DNA of 64,000 bases from a bacterium 1xD42-87 (GTDB taxonomy: Bacteria; Bacillota; Clostridia; Lachnospirales; Lachnospiraceae), in the NCBI GenBank assembly GCA_003611805.1, contig RAYM01000017.1, positions 62,001-126,000 on the forward strand, read 5' to 3'. The translations under genes were made by a program, and so were the position numbers. Positions within the stretch are counted from its first letter, which is position 1. Each line of letters begins with the position of its first letter. The notes below the pieces were generated by a model. The model was not told the origin of the DNA. It searched no databases and saw only the letters and a program-made list of their open reading frames with translations. This document shows positions 37,792 through 47,002 of this stretch, piece after piece.

Positions 37792-38925
37792 ATGGATTTC
37801 ATACCGGTGAATGAACCGCTCCTGAACGGAAATGAAAAGAAATATTTGTGTGAGTGCATTGATACCGGCTGGATTTCCTCGGAGGGACCGTTCGTAAAGC
37901 AGTTTGAGGAGAAGATGAGTGCTACGGCAGGGAGAAAATATGGGATTGCGGTGGCCAACGGCACAGCGGCTTTGGAGGTTGCCATGCAGGCGATTGGGAT
38001 AGAAGAGGGGGATGAGGTGATAATGCCTTCGTTTACCATTATTTCCTGCGCAATGGCAGTGACAAAGCTGGGAGCAAAGCCCGTTCTGATAGACAGTGAT
38101 CCGGATACATGGAATATGAATGTTGAAGAGATAGAAGCAAAGATTACTACCAGAACAAAGGCTATTCTGGTAGTCCATTTATATGGACTTCCGGTAGAAA
38201 TGGATAAGGTTCTGGAGCTTGCCGAAAAGTATCATTTGAAGGTGGTGGAGGATGCTGCCGAAATGCACGGGCAGACGTACAAAGGACGGCCATGTGGCAG
38301 CTTTGGAGATATCAGCACCTTCAGTTTCTATCCGAATAAGCATATCACAACCGGTGAGGGCGGCATGGTGGTGACGGATGATGAAGAGCTGGCGGAAAAA
38401 TGTCAGATGATCAGGAATCTGTGTTTTAGAAAAGACGTGCGTTATGTCCATGATATGATCAGTGACAACTATCGTTTTACGAATCTGCAGGCGGCAGTGG
38501 GACTGGCACAGTTAGAGAGACTGGATGAGTTTATAGCAAAGAAACGTAAGATGGGCCGTTTCTATACGGAAAGATTATCTGATATAAAGGGTATCAGACT
38601 GCCGGTTCCGACAACAGATTATGCAGATAATATCTATTGGGTGTATGGAATTGTGCTGGAGCCGGAAAGGAATCTGACCAATCGGGAAATTACGAAGCTG
38701 CTTGCTGATGAAGGAATAGGAACGAGGACGTTTTTCTGGTGTATGCATGAGCAGCCGGTCTATAAGAAAGTTGGTTTATTTGCAGGAGAGACTTATCCAA
38801 ATGCAGAATATTTGGCGCGGAGAGGTTTTTATATTCCGAGTGGATTGGCTTTGACAGAGGAACAGATGGAACGGGTTGTCATTCAGATAAGAAGAATGAT
38901 GAAAAAAATAAACGGAAGTTGTTGA
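37792..38925 (+). CDS. DegT/DnrJ/EryC1/StrS-family sugar aminotransferase
   Basis: The 377-residue PLP enzyme aminates a keto-sugar nucleotide using glutamate. Visible features are FIPVNEPLLNGNEKKYL at the start, NGTAALEVAMQAIG near 62, EDAAEMHGQTYKG near 150, and the PLP-lysine motif SFYPNKHITTGEGGM near 178. It probably makes an amino sugar for the glycan. No dedicated dehydratase is nearby, so its keto-sugar may come from the oxidoreductase domain at 26728 or from enzymes elsewhere. Confidence 0.93.
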   Translation: MDFIPVNEPLLNGNEKKYLCECIDTGWISSEGPFVKQFEEKMSATAGRKYGIAVANGTAALEVAMQAIGIEEGDEVIMPSFTIISCAMAVTKLGAKPVLIDSDPDTWNMNVEEIEAKITTRTKAILVVHLYGLPVEMDKVLELAEKYHLKVVEDAAEMHGQTYKGRPCGSFGDISTFSFYPNKHITTGEGGMVVTDDEELAEKCQMIRNLCFRKDVRYVHDMISDNYRFTNLQAAVGLAQLERLDEFIAKKRKMGRFYTERLSDIKGIRLPVPTTDYADNIYWVYGIVLEPERNLTNREITKLLADEGIGTRTFFWCMHEQPVYKKVGLFAGETYPNAEYLARRGFYIPSGLALTEEQMERVVIQIRRMMKKINGSC

Positions 38926-38953
38926 GAGCAAATTTTAAAGGAGAAATATTTTT

Positions 38954-39968
38954 ATGGCAGACAGATCTGAAAAAGTTATAATTTTTGGGGTGGGAAAGTA
39001 CTGGAATTCTGTCAGATCTTTTTTGGCAGAAGGTCCTCAAATAGTGGCATATATGGATAATTGCGTTAAAGATGAGAAAAAAAGGGGGGGGGGTAAAACT
39101 ATATTTGCCTGAGGAATGGCAGGAAGTGGAGTTTGAAAAAATAATCATATGCATTGTAAATCATAAAGCGAAACTTGAAATGATGAATCAGTTATTGGAT
39201 CTTGGAATTGCAAAAGAACGTATAGGATTCATTGAAGAATACCTGAAGAATTATGATGTTAAAATAACGGTGGAAGGGAAGGATACCGTAAATATTCTGG
39301 CTAATGGAATTACTGTCCGGTGCACAAATGAAATTGAGTATATGATTGCACAGGAGATATTGGCGGGGGAGGAGTACGGATTCCATACAAGTGGAAAATA
39401 CTTTGTCATTGATATTGGAATGAATATAGGATGCACTGCACTTTATTTTGCTTCGCAGAAAAATGTAACATCTGTGTATGGATTTGAACCATTCAAGGGA
39501 GTGTATGATAAGGCAGTATCCAATATATCTTTAAACAGGAAAGAAATACGGGAGAAAATACAAACATACAATGTAGGATTGGGTAAGACTGACGGAATTG
39601 AAAAATATATAGCACATGAAGGAATATATGAATCGGCAGGCATCAAAAAGGTGCAGGAAGGCGCGGTGCATAGTGACTGTATTATTGAACAGGAAATGAA
39701 ACAGGCAAGTGGTGTTTTAGGTGGGATTATGCAGGCTCACGAGGAACATTGTCTTATGAAGATAGATTGTGAGGGTGCAGAATATGGAATTCTGGAAGAT
39801 TTAATAAATAGCGGAAATATAAGAGAAGTAGATACAATTATCATGGAATGGCATGTGGGCAAATATATACAACTAGAAAATCTGCTAAACCAGGCAGGGT
39901 ATGCTTATGTGTTGAATAAAAATTCCAGGGACTTTGGTATGTGTTATGCATGGAGAGAGAAGCGTTGA
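38954..39968 (+). pseudogene. FkbM methyltransferase gene switched out of frame at a G10 tract (probably phase-OFF)
   Basis: From ATG 38954 the Rossmann module reads KVIIFGVGKYWNSV and VAYMDNCVKDEKK, then enters the G10 tract and ends at a TGA near 39112. The rest continues in another frame as PEEWQEVEFEKIIICIVNHK, followed by an intact FkbM domain (VIDIGMNIGCTALYFA, YGFEPFKGVYDKA, KIDCEGAEYGILED) to 39968. A nine-G (or twelve-G) tract would join the halves into a protein of about 337 residues. An ATG at 39072, just before the tract and in the downstream frame, could express the FkbM half alone, but its ribosome site is weak. It is likely a switchable gene rather than a dead one. Confidence 0.85.
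39084..39093 (+). repeat. A7G10 homopolymer tract, probable phase-variation switch
   Basis: Seven As (39077-39083) are followed by ten Gs (39084-39093). Loss of one G restores the full reading frame of the surrounding FkbM gene. Together with the G10 in the paralogue at 35684, this points to slippage control rather than random decay. Confidence 0.88.
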
Positions 39969-39996
39969 ATAATGAAAAGTAGCAGGGAGAGATTCT

Positions 39997-40758
39997 ATGG
40001 ATACATTTCAGGATTATGCATATTATTATAATTTATTTTATGAAGATAAAGATTATAAAGCAGAGGCGGAAACCGTAGACCGGATTCTCAAAGGATGTGA
40101 ACTTAAGGGTAAGGATATTATAAACTTTGGCTGTGGTACGGGGCGGCATGATATTGCCCTGGAAAGACTGGGATATCACTGTCATGGGATAGACCTCAGT
40201 CCATCCATGATAGAGGTGGCACAGAATAATGCCAGGCTGGAAGGCAGCAATATTGTATTTGAGGTGGCGGATGTCCGGGCGTATGAGACAAAGAAGCGTT
40301 ATGATGCGGCCATCTCTTTGTTTCATGTGATGAGTTACCAGAACGCCAATGCCGATATACGGGCGACCTTTAAGAGTGTTAGGAAATCTTTAAAGGATGC
40401 CGGGGGATATTTCCTGTTTGACGCCTGGTATGGGCCGGGAGTACTCAGCGATAAACCAAGTGTCAGGGTCAAGGAAGTGGAGGATGAAGAAAATAAGTTG
40501 ATCAGGATTGCAAGACCTGTGATGTACGATAAGAAAAATGTTGTGGATGTCAATTATGAAGTACTGGTGATCAATAAGAACAGCGGCAAGGTACAGGCAA
40601 TCAATGAAGTGCACAGCATGAGGTATTTCTTCCGGCCGGAATTGGAGCTGCTGCTGGAAGAGGCCGGATTTACCTTGTTGGATAACATGGATTGTCAGAC
40701 ACTTGGCGAAACCGGTTATGATTCCTGGACAAGCTATTTCCTGGCAAAGACGATATAG
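39997..40758 (+). CDS. Class I SAM-dependent methyltransferase
   Basis: This 253-residue protein has a canonical SAM motif I INFGCGTGRHDIALE (about 41-55), GIDLSPSMIEVAQ near 66, and AISLFHVMSYQN near 108. It resembles methyltransferases acting on sugars or small molecules. Unlike most neighbours it lacks the extra Rossmann module. The target is unknown; N- or O-methylation of an amino sugar from the upstream aminotransferase is possible. Confidence 0.88.
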   Translation: MDTFQDYAYYYNLFYEDKDYKAEAETVDRILKGCELKGKDIINFGCGTGRHDIALERLGYHCHGIDLSPSMIEVAQNNARLEGSNIVFEVADVRAYETKKRYDAAISLFHVMSYQNANADIRATFKSVRKSLKDAGGYFLFDAWYGPGVLSDKPSVRVKEVEDEENKLIRIARPVMYDKKNVVDVNYEVLVINKNSGKVQAINEVHSMRYFFRPELELLLEEAGFTLLDNMDCQTLGETGYDSWTSYFLAKTI

Positions 40759-40802
40759 GAATTGGCAGTACGCATTATTTTAGGGCGAAGAGGATTGTTG
40801 AG

Positions 40803-42113
40803 ATGGCTAAGATCATGTCCTATGAGGATAATTATTTTGATATCTGTGAGGAGACAGGATATTCAACTGTCATTTACGGAGCGGGCATGTATGGGGAAAG
40901 AATTTTTCCCTATTTAAAAAATGTATCCTATGTGTGCGACCGGAGCGCGGACAAGATCAAAGAATTTCATGGAATACCGGTTCTGTCTTTGGAGAAGCTT
41001 GGTGAAGTGGATGAGAAGCTGTTGGTGGTTATCTGCATTAAGTCTCCGGCAGTCAGGGAACAGGTCAAAAGCGTTTTAAGTGACAGCCTGGAAAATGCCA
41101 TGGTTTTTGATTACTTTGACAACATTGGCTTTGGTATTTACAGGGAAAAGCAGCTGGAGATCCATAAGGGTCATAAGGCATTACAGCACGTTCATGTGGT
41201 GTATGACGGGGATGGCTGGATTATCGGAAAATTTGCCGCGCGAATGAAGGAAGAACTGGAAAAGCGGGGCTATAGGTGTACTGTGGGTGGTGCTGTAGAT
41301 CCATCGGCAGATATCAATCATCATGTAATCTATGACAGCTGCAGTCTTGTGGTTCCGTATCGGGAGACCTTTATGATTACCCACATTGATTCCTATAATA
41401 AACTGGAACTGTTAAAGCATAATCTGCAAAAGGCGTTGCTGGGAATCTGCATGTCTAGGGAGACCATGGAGAAACTGGCAGCCTATGGAGTGCCGAGAGA
41501 AAAACTCTGCTATATTAACCCTGCACAGGATGGTGTGATTAAACCCAAAAAATATGTGCTGGGAATCACACATAAGACCCATGATGACCACCGTAAGAAC
41601 GAAAACGTGCTGGTGGATCTGTGTCGGTTCCTGAATCCGGACTATTTTGCTTTTAAGATTATGGGTGCCGGATGGGACCGTATAGTGGAGACGCTCGTGG
41701 ATATGGGCTTTCAGGTGGATTATTACAGTGAATTTATCTATGAAGAGTACTTAAAGCTTATGCCGTCCCTGGACTACTATCTGTTCTGGGGATTTGACGA
41801 AGGTTCTATGGGATATCTGGATGCACTGCGTGCCGGCGTGGAAACGATTGTAACCCCGCAGGGGTATCATCTTGATGTGAAGGATGGCATTACTTATCCG
41901 TGCCGTACCATTCCGGAATTTCGGGAAGCGCTTTTGCACTTACAGCATAAGAGGGAAAAGATTGTCCAATCGGTAGATACATGGACCTGGGGGAACTTTG
42001 TGGAGAAGCACTTGGAAGTCTGGAACTATCTGCTTGGCAATGAAGATACGATCTATAAGAACCAACATATGTATGAGGACGGCATTTTCTCGGTATTAAG
42101 GATGAAAGCCTGA
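40803..42113 (+). CDS. Rossmann domain fused to GT-B glycosyltransferase-like domain
   Basis: Residues about 20-110 form the repeated module (TVIYGAGMYGERIFPYL, SYVCDRSADKIKE). The rest is GT-B-like, with MSRETMEKLAAYGVPREKL near 220, KIMGAGWDRIVE near 290, and FWGFDEGSMGYLDALRAGVE near 330, which resembles a family 4 donor-site glutamate loop. It probably adds one sugar of the repeat unit. It is followed by 42126 after 12 bases. Confidence 0.78.
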   Translation: MAKIMSYEDNYFDICEETGYSTVIYGAGMYGERIFPYLKNVSYVCDRSADKIKEFHGIPVLSLEKLGEVDEKLLVVICIKSPAVREQVKSVLSDSLENAMVFDYFDNIGFGIYREKQLEIHKGHKALQHVHVVYDGDGWIIGKFAARMKEELEKRGYRCTVGGAVDPSADINHHVIYDSCSLVVPYRETFMITHIDSYNKLELLKHNLQKALLGICMSRETMEKLAAYGVPREKLCYINPAQDGVIKPKKYVLGITHKTHDDHRKNENVLVDLCRFLNPDYFAFKIMGAGWDRIVETLVDMGFQVDYYSEFIYEEYLKLMPSLDYYLFWGFDEGSMGYLDALRAGVETIVTPQGYHLDVKDGITYPCRTIPEFREALLHLQHKREKIVQSVDTWTWGNFVEKHLEVWNYLLGNEDTIYKNQHMYEDGIFSVLRMKA

Positions 42114-42125
42114 TGGGAGACGATT

Positions 42126-43382
42126 ATGAAGGTTGCGGTACTGGGCGGGACAAAAAATGTGGAAGAGATGGGCATGCTTTTTCAAAGCAGCGTGGAGATT
42201 GCCTTTTTTCTGGACAATAATGAGGCGGCAGCAGGTAAGATTCTGAATCATAAGAAGATATATTCTCCCTATGATTTTCCAAGGGATGTGGTGGACTATA
42301 TTGTGATTCTGGTTTATGATTTTAAACCCATAAATCAGGAGCTTATCTCTCTTGGCGTGGCGAAGGAGAAGATTCTGAATTTCTGTGCGGAGGAGATGGA
42401 CTTCCGGGCATTTGAAGATATTTTTCAGACAGTTTATGCTGAAAAATTCAGATTGATGCTGCGGATTGCTTATATGGAGAGACAGATTAGTAAGTTGCAG
42501 GAGAGACAGAAGCATTTTGAGCAGAACTATATTTATGAAGCCGCAGATATCCTGGCGGGCGGAGAAATAGTGCTGCCCAGAATATGTAGTGTGGAAGATA
42601 CCTGTGAGGAAATTATAAGTAAGAAGTGCTCCATGAGCCGGTATGGGGATGGAGAGTTTGAGATTATACTGGGACAGAAGGCTGTTTACCAGAAAAATGA
42701 TAACAATCTGGCCGAAAGGCTTAGAGAAATATTATTGACTAATTTGGACAATCATATTGTGGCACTGGCTGATGATTATGGGGCCATGAGGCAGTTAAGG
42801 GAAGAGAATAAAGGTACCATCAGAAGGTATATGACGGAGGAAAAGAGAAAAAGTCACTATGATTTATTGAATATGGAGAAACAATATTATAATGCCTATA
42901 TCAGCCGGCCTTATGTCATTTACCCGCATGAGGAGAGGGAGAAGGCGGAGCAAAGATTTAGAAATCTGAAGCGGATTTGGGAGGATCAGGAGGTTCTATT
43001 GGTAGAGGGGGACAGAACCCGCATGGGGGTTGGCAACGACCTGTTTGACAATGCCAGACAGATAAAACGTATTATAGCCCCCAATGAAAACGCTTTTGAT
43101 GTATATGAGGAAATTTACCGGGCATCGCTGCGACATGGAGAAGGGAAACTGATTCTGATTGCGTTGGGTCCTGCGGCCACGGTACTTGCCTATGACTTGG
43201 CAAAGGAAGGATACTGGGCCATTGATATTGGGCATCTGGATCTGGAATACGAGTGGTTTTTGAAGGGAGAAGGGTACAGTTATATTCCCCATAAATATAA
43301 TAATGAGGTATTGGGAGACAGTAACGTGATACCGGTAACGGAGGAGGCGTATTTTGCTTCTATCGTGGAGAGCGTTGTCTAG
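42126..43382 (+). CDS. Rossmann domain fused to GT-D-type glycosyltransferase (DUF1792)
   Basis: Residues 1-95 carry a degenerate copy of the module (VAVLGGTKNVEEMGML, AFFLDNNEAAAGK). From about 150 it matches the DUF1792 GT-D fold known from streptococcal glycoprotein glycosylation: MSRYGDGEFEIILGQ near 170, VEGDRTRMGVGNDLFDNA near 294, and LIALGPAATVLAYDLA near 340. GT-D enzymes add glucose-type sugars to glycoprotein glycans, which makes protein glycosylation worth considering for this locus. Confidence 0.85.
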   Translation: MKVAVLGGTKNVEEMGMLFQSSVEIAFFLDNNEAAAGKILNHKKIYSPYDFPRDVVDYIVILVYDFKPINQELISLGVAKEKILNFCAEEMDFRAFEDIFQTVYAEKFRLMLRIAYMERQISKLQERQKHFEQNYIYEAADILAGGEIVLPRICSVEDTCEEIISKKCSMSRYGDGEFEIILGQKAVYQKNDNNLAERLREILLTNLDNHIVALADDYGAMRQLREENKGTIRRYMTEEKRKSHYDLLNMEKQYYNAYISRPYVIYPHEEREKAEQRFRNLKRIWEDQEVLLVEGDRTRMGVGNDLFDNARQIKRIIAPNENAFDVYEEIYRASLRHGEGKLILIALGPAATVLAYDLAKEGYWAIDIGHLDLEYEWFLKGEGYSYIPHKYNNEVLGDSNVIPVTEEAYFASIVESVV

Positions 43383-43413
43383 TGGTATGTGACAGACAAT
43401 GGAGCAGGACAGA

Positions 43414-44514
43414 ATGAAAATATCAATTGTTACCGTATGCTTTAACAGCGAGGCTACGATAGAACGGGCGATACAAAGTGTGATCGCACAGAAGTATGAG
43501 GAACTGGAATATATTGTGATTGACGGTAATTCCTCAGACAGGACATGCGAGATTATCAGAAAATATGAGGAGGATATCTCTTATTGGATCAGTGAGCCGG
43601 ATGAAGGAATTTATCATGCCATGAATAAAGGAATTGCTGCGGCTACAGGGCAGGTAATAGCTTTCTTAAATAGCGATGACTGGTACAATGACAATACACT
43701 TTCCAAGGTAAGGCATTATTTTGAGAACAATGATGTGGATCTGGTGAGCGGTAATATCTATTTTTATGAGGAGGGAGAGGCTTTGGTGGAGGATATTCCA
43801 AAGCAGACGGCGGTGGAGGATTATTTCTTCGATATCGGACTGCCTCACCCCGCATTGTTTGCAAGGACAGCTCTATTCCCAAAATATGGGAGTTTTGATA
43901 CGCAGTATAAAATTGCGGCCGACTATGACTGGATGCTGAGAGTCTGTACCGGCGGTGCCAGAGTTCTTGTTGTGGAGGATTTCTTTACTTATTTTTCCTG
44001 TGGAGGCATGAGCACAGCGGGAAAGTATCAGGCTGTTAAAGAGCAGCGAAGAGCGGCGCTTGCACATATGGAACGTACCGGCAGATGGGATCTGCAGGAA
44101 AGACTGGAAGCGCATTATAAGGAGAGATTGCATCTGGCTAGGAGAAATATCTATTACATTCAGAATATGGATCATGTCGGTTCCAGACTGAAGGCTCTCT
44201 ATCCGCAGGATGGTACATTCTATATCTGGGGAGCCGGTAAGAGAGGGCGTCAGTGTCTGGAGTTGTTAGATAGGGCGGACATCCCGATAACCGGGTTCGT
44301 AGATTCCTATACGGATTCCACAACATTTATGGGGCATGAAATCATCAGACCAGAGAGAATTGCTGCCAAAAGCTATGTTTTTGTGACGCCCCAGGGGCAT
44401 ACGGAAAGTATCAGGCAATATTTACAGGAACATGGTTTTGCGGAGAGTCAGATTATTGATTTTTCCGATTTGATAGACCGTTTGGCGGCTTCAGAGGAAA
44501 CAGAGGATGATTGA
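43414..44514 (+). CDS. Glycosyltransferase family 2 with C-terminal Rossmann domain
   Basis: Residues 1-230 are a GT-A family 2 domain: KISIVTVCFNSEATIERAI, IDGNSSDRTCEII, and FLNSDDWYNDNT with the metal-binding DD. Residues about 268-360 are the repeated Rossmann module (FYIWGAGKRGRQCLELL, TGFVDSYTDS). ATG 43414 has GGAG nine bases upstream; ATG 43399 is the alternative. The next gene overlaps its stop (ATGATTGA). Confidence 0.9.
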   Translation: MKISIVTVCFNSEATIERAIQSVIAQKYEELEYIVIDGNSSDRTCEIIRKYEEDISYWISEPDEGIYHAMNKGIAAATGQVIAFLNSDDWYNDNTLSKVRHYFENNDVDLVSGNIYFYEEGEALVEDIPKQTAVEDYFFDIGLPHPALFARTALFPKYGSFDTQYKIAADYDWMLRVCTGGARVLVVEDFFTYFSCGGMSTAGKYQAVKEQRRAALAHMERTGRWDLQERLEAHYKERLHLARRNIYYIQNMDHVGSRLKALYPQDGTFYIWGAGKRGRQCLELLDRADIPITGFVDSYTDSTTFMGHEIIRPERIAAKSYVFVTPQGHTESIRQYLQEHGFAESQIIDFSDLIDRLAASEETEDD

Positions 44515-46060
44515 TACAATATTATATTTTATGGACAATTACAGCGCTCTTGGCGGGGCTGCCTATACCATCTTACAGCAGGCGGTACTGATGCGAAGGC
44601 AGAATAAGCGAGTGACGGTGGCAGTTTCCGATTATGGAGAAGGTGAAATATGCCAGGCGTACCTACAGATATGCCAAGAGAATGATATAGAGGTGGTCAG
44701 GCATACCTTTGGGGTATCTAATCAACCGGAAGACATTGACATACTTTCAGTACTTGACCATTATGAAGAACTCAGAACTTTTATCGCAGGGCTGAAGCCG
44801 GATATTTTACATTCGGTGCAGATTAACCCTGTCGTGGAATTGATAAGCAGGGAGTTGAAAATTCCCCATATCATGAATATTTATCCTGCCCTTCCTGGAT
44901 TCTTTGCTTGTGATTATATAGATATCTTTCCCCGCTACCATATATGTGATTCGCAGTACTATGCTAGGGTATGGAGAGAGTATCTGCGTACGGATTCCAG
45001 GTGTATTCGCACTGCGTCCTATCAATCTTATGGTATAAAAGACTGTTATAATGCAGTAAGGCAGTATATCTGTGTAGGCAACCTAGATGAAGGAAAGAAT
45101 CAGATCAGTGTGATCAAGGCATTTCACATGGCAATGGAACAGGGACTTAAGGGGCAGCTTAAGTTGTATGGACATACGGATACGAAACATCTGGAGATAT
45201 GCCAGAATTATATTTCGGACAATCAATTGGATGACAGTATATCCATAGAGGGTTTCGAGAAGAACATGAGTGCGGTATATCAGAACAGTGAGGTACTGAT
45301 CTGCGGCAGCAGAAGGGAATCTTATCCCAATGTGATTTCCGAAGCCTTGGCCAATGGACTTGTTGTCATATCGACTCCGGCAGGCGGTATCCCCGAGGTA
45401 ATCAGGGATCGTGAGAACGGTTATCTGTGCAATGGATATGAAGCGGATGCCATTGCAGACAAAATAATGGAATGTGAGGCGGCCTTTGCGTCAGGCACGA
45501 TTCAAAAGATATTAGGGAACGCAAGGATTACTTATGAAACCGTACATTCACCGGAGGCTGTGACACAGAAACTGTTAGCTGCCTATGGGGAGATACAGCA
45601 GTGCTATCAGCCCAAAGAGAGTATTACGCCCAAGAAGCTGCGGGAAATATTTCATGGTATGATCGGGCAGTATGAAGGGCACATGCAGGAGTTCGCGGAT
45701 GCCTGCGCAGTGGGCAAGAAGTTGTGGTATCTATATCATATTACACCGATTCTCAAACGCTGCATGACCAAAGGCAGTAAGAAGTTTTATATCTGGGGAA
45801 CGGGAAAAAACGGACTTATGGCAAGGCAGATGATAGAAACCTTCTTTGAAGATATCGTGCCCGATGGATTTATCGATTCTTATAAATGCGGTGAAATCAA
45901 TGGGCTACCTGTATATGCACCGCAGGAAATTTTACAGGACAAGGGAAATGTCATTTTTGTCGGAGTCGCCAATGGACAGCATGACATCATAACGAAGTTG
46001 ACAGACAACGGCTTTCTGGAGAATGAGAATTTTTTTGTTCTTGCGCCGAGACGCTGGTGA
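44507..46060 (+). CDS. Glycosyltransferase family 4 with C-terminal Rossmann domain
   Basis: The GT-B part (about 1-375) shows ICVGNLDEGKNQISVIKAFH near 187 and the donor-site block SRRESYPNVISEALANGLV near 270. A helical linker leads to the repeated module at 427-515 (FYIWGTGKNGLMARQMI, DGFIDSYKCG). Its C-terminal module closely resembles that of the preceding GT2, as if one was copied from the other. It is translationally coupled to 43414. Confidence 0.9.
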   Translation: MIDTILYFMDNYSALGGAAYTILQQAVLMRRQNKRVTVAVSDYGEGEICQAYLQICQENDIEVVRHTFGVSNQPEDIDILSVLDHYEELRTFIAGLKPDILHSVQINPVVELISRELKIPHIMNIYPALPGFFACDYIDIFPRYHICDSQYYARVWREYLRTDSRCIRTASYQSYGIKDCYNAVRQYICVGNLDEGKNQISVIKAFHMAMEQGLKGQLKLYGHTDTKHLEICQNYISDNQLDDSISIEGFEKNMSAVYQNSEVLICGSRRESYPNVISEALANGLVVISTPAGGIPEVIRDRENGYLCNGYEADAIADKIMECEAAFASGTIQKILGNARITYETVHSPEAVTQKLLAAYGEIQQCYQPKESITPKKLREIFHGMIGQYEGHMQEFADACAVGKKLWYLYHITPILKRCMTKGSKKFYIWGTGKNGLMARQMIETFFEDIVPDGFIDSYKCGEINGLPVYAPQEILQDKGNVIFVGVANGQHDIITKLTDNGFLENENFFVLAPRRW

Positions 46061-46084
46061 TATATTAGGAGGATGCATGAAAAT

Positions 46085-46990
46085 ATGGGTAACAGAGTAG
46101 TGCCATTGTATTATCACAGGGTATTTGACAAGCAGCCGGACATTAACTTGCTGTGTGTTACACCTTTAAAGTTTGAACAGCAGATAAAGTATCTCAAGAA
46201 ACACTACAATATTCTCAGGTTTGAGGATGATTGGGAGAACACGGACCGGGACAGCGTGGTGATTACTTTTGATGACGGGTATATGGATAATTATGAATTT
46301 GCCATGCCCATATTAGAGGAGTTGCAAGTACCGGCGGCTGTATTTGTGTCAACAGGGGTACTGGAGCAGGATACCCAGCTGTGGTGGGATGAACTTGACA
46401 CCATATTACTTGCCGGGGAACAATTTCCAGAGTGCTTCAAGCTGGAGGACGACATATTTGGCTGTGCGTGGAACACCACCACATACGGTCACCGGCTGAA
46501 TTGCTATCGTGGGCTTCATACGCTGATGAAGAACTATAGTAACGTGGAACAGAGAGAAAGATGGTCGATGCAGCTGCGGCGGTGGAGAAAGCCGGCAGGT
46601 GGCGAGAATCAGACGCTGGATGTTTCTTCCTGTAAGAAATTAGCACAGTCATCTTATATTACGATTGGAGCACATACGGTTTCCCACCCTTCTTTGGGCA
46701 GTTTGACCTATGAGGAACAGGAAAAGGAAATTATGGAATCCATCCGCTATCTGGAAAGACTGCTTGGCTGGACAATCGATACTTTTTCCTATCCTTTTGG
46801 GGCTGCGCAGGAGGATTTTACGGATGAGACGATTCAGATCTGTAAGGAGGCAGGAATCAAAAAGGCGGCTTCCACAATTCCGGGAATATGGTATAAGGGA
46901 AGTGACCCCTATAAAATCCCGAGAAATATTGTCAGGGATTGGGGACCTTATGAATTTGCAACAATGATGGATCAGTATTTTATGGATTGA
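46085..46990 (+). CDS. Polysaccharide deacetylase (NodB domain)
   Basis: This carbohydrate esterase family 4 protein of about 301 residues removes N-acetyl groups. Motif 1 ITFDDGYMDNYEF near 60 and motif 2 HTVSHPSLGSL near 200 hold the metal-binding Asp and His residues, and TFSYPFGAAQ near 235 matches the RxxPY-like motif. No signal peptide is seen, so it acts in the cytoplasm, perhaps on a nucleotide- or lipid-linked amino sugar. The AGGAGG site (46067-46072) fits ATG 46085 better than the abutting ATG 46073. Confidence 0.88.
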   Translation: MGNRVVPLYYHRVFDKQPDINLLCVTPLKFEQQIKYLKKHYNILRFEDDWENTDRDSVVITFDDGYMDNYEFAMPILEELQVPAAVFVSTGVLEQDTQLWWDELDTILLAGEQFPECFKLEDDIFGCAWNTTTYGHRLNCYRGLHTLMKNYSNVEQRERWSMQLRRWRKPAGGENQTLDVSSCKKLAQSSYITIGAHTVSHPSLGSLTYEEQEKEIMESIRYLERLLGWTIDTFSYPFGAAQEDFTDETIQICKEAGIKKAASTIPGIWYKGSDPYKIPRNIVRDWGPYEFATMMDQYFMD

Positions 46991-47002
46991 TGGAGAGCGG
47001 GC

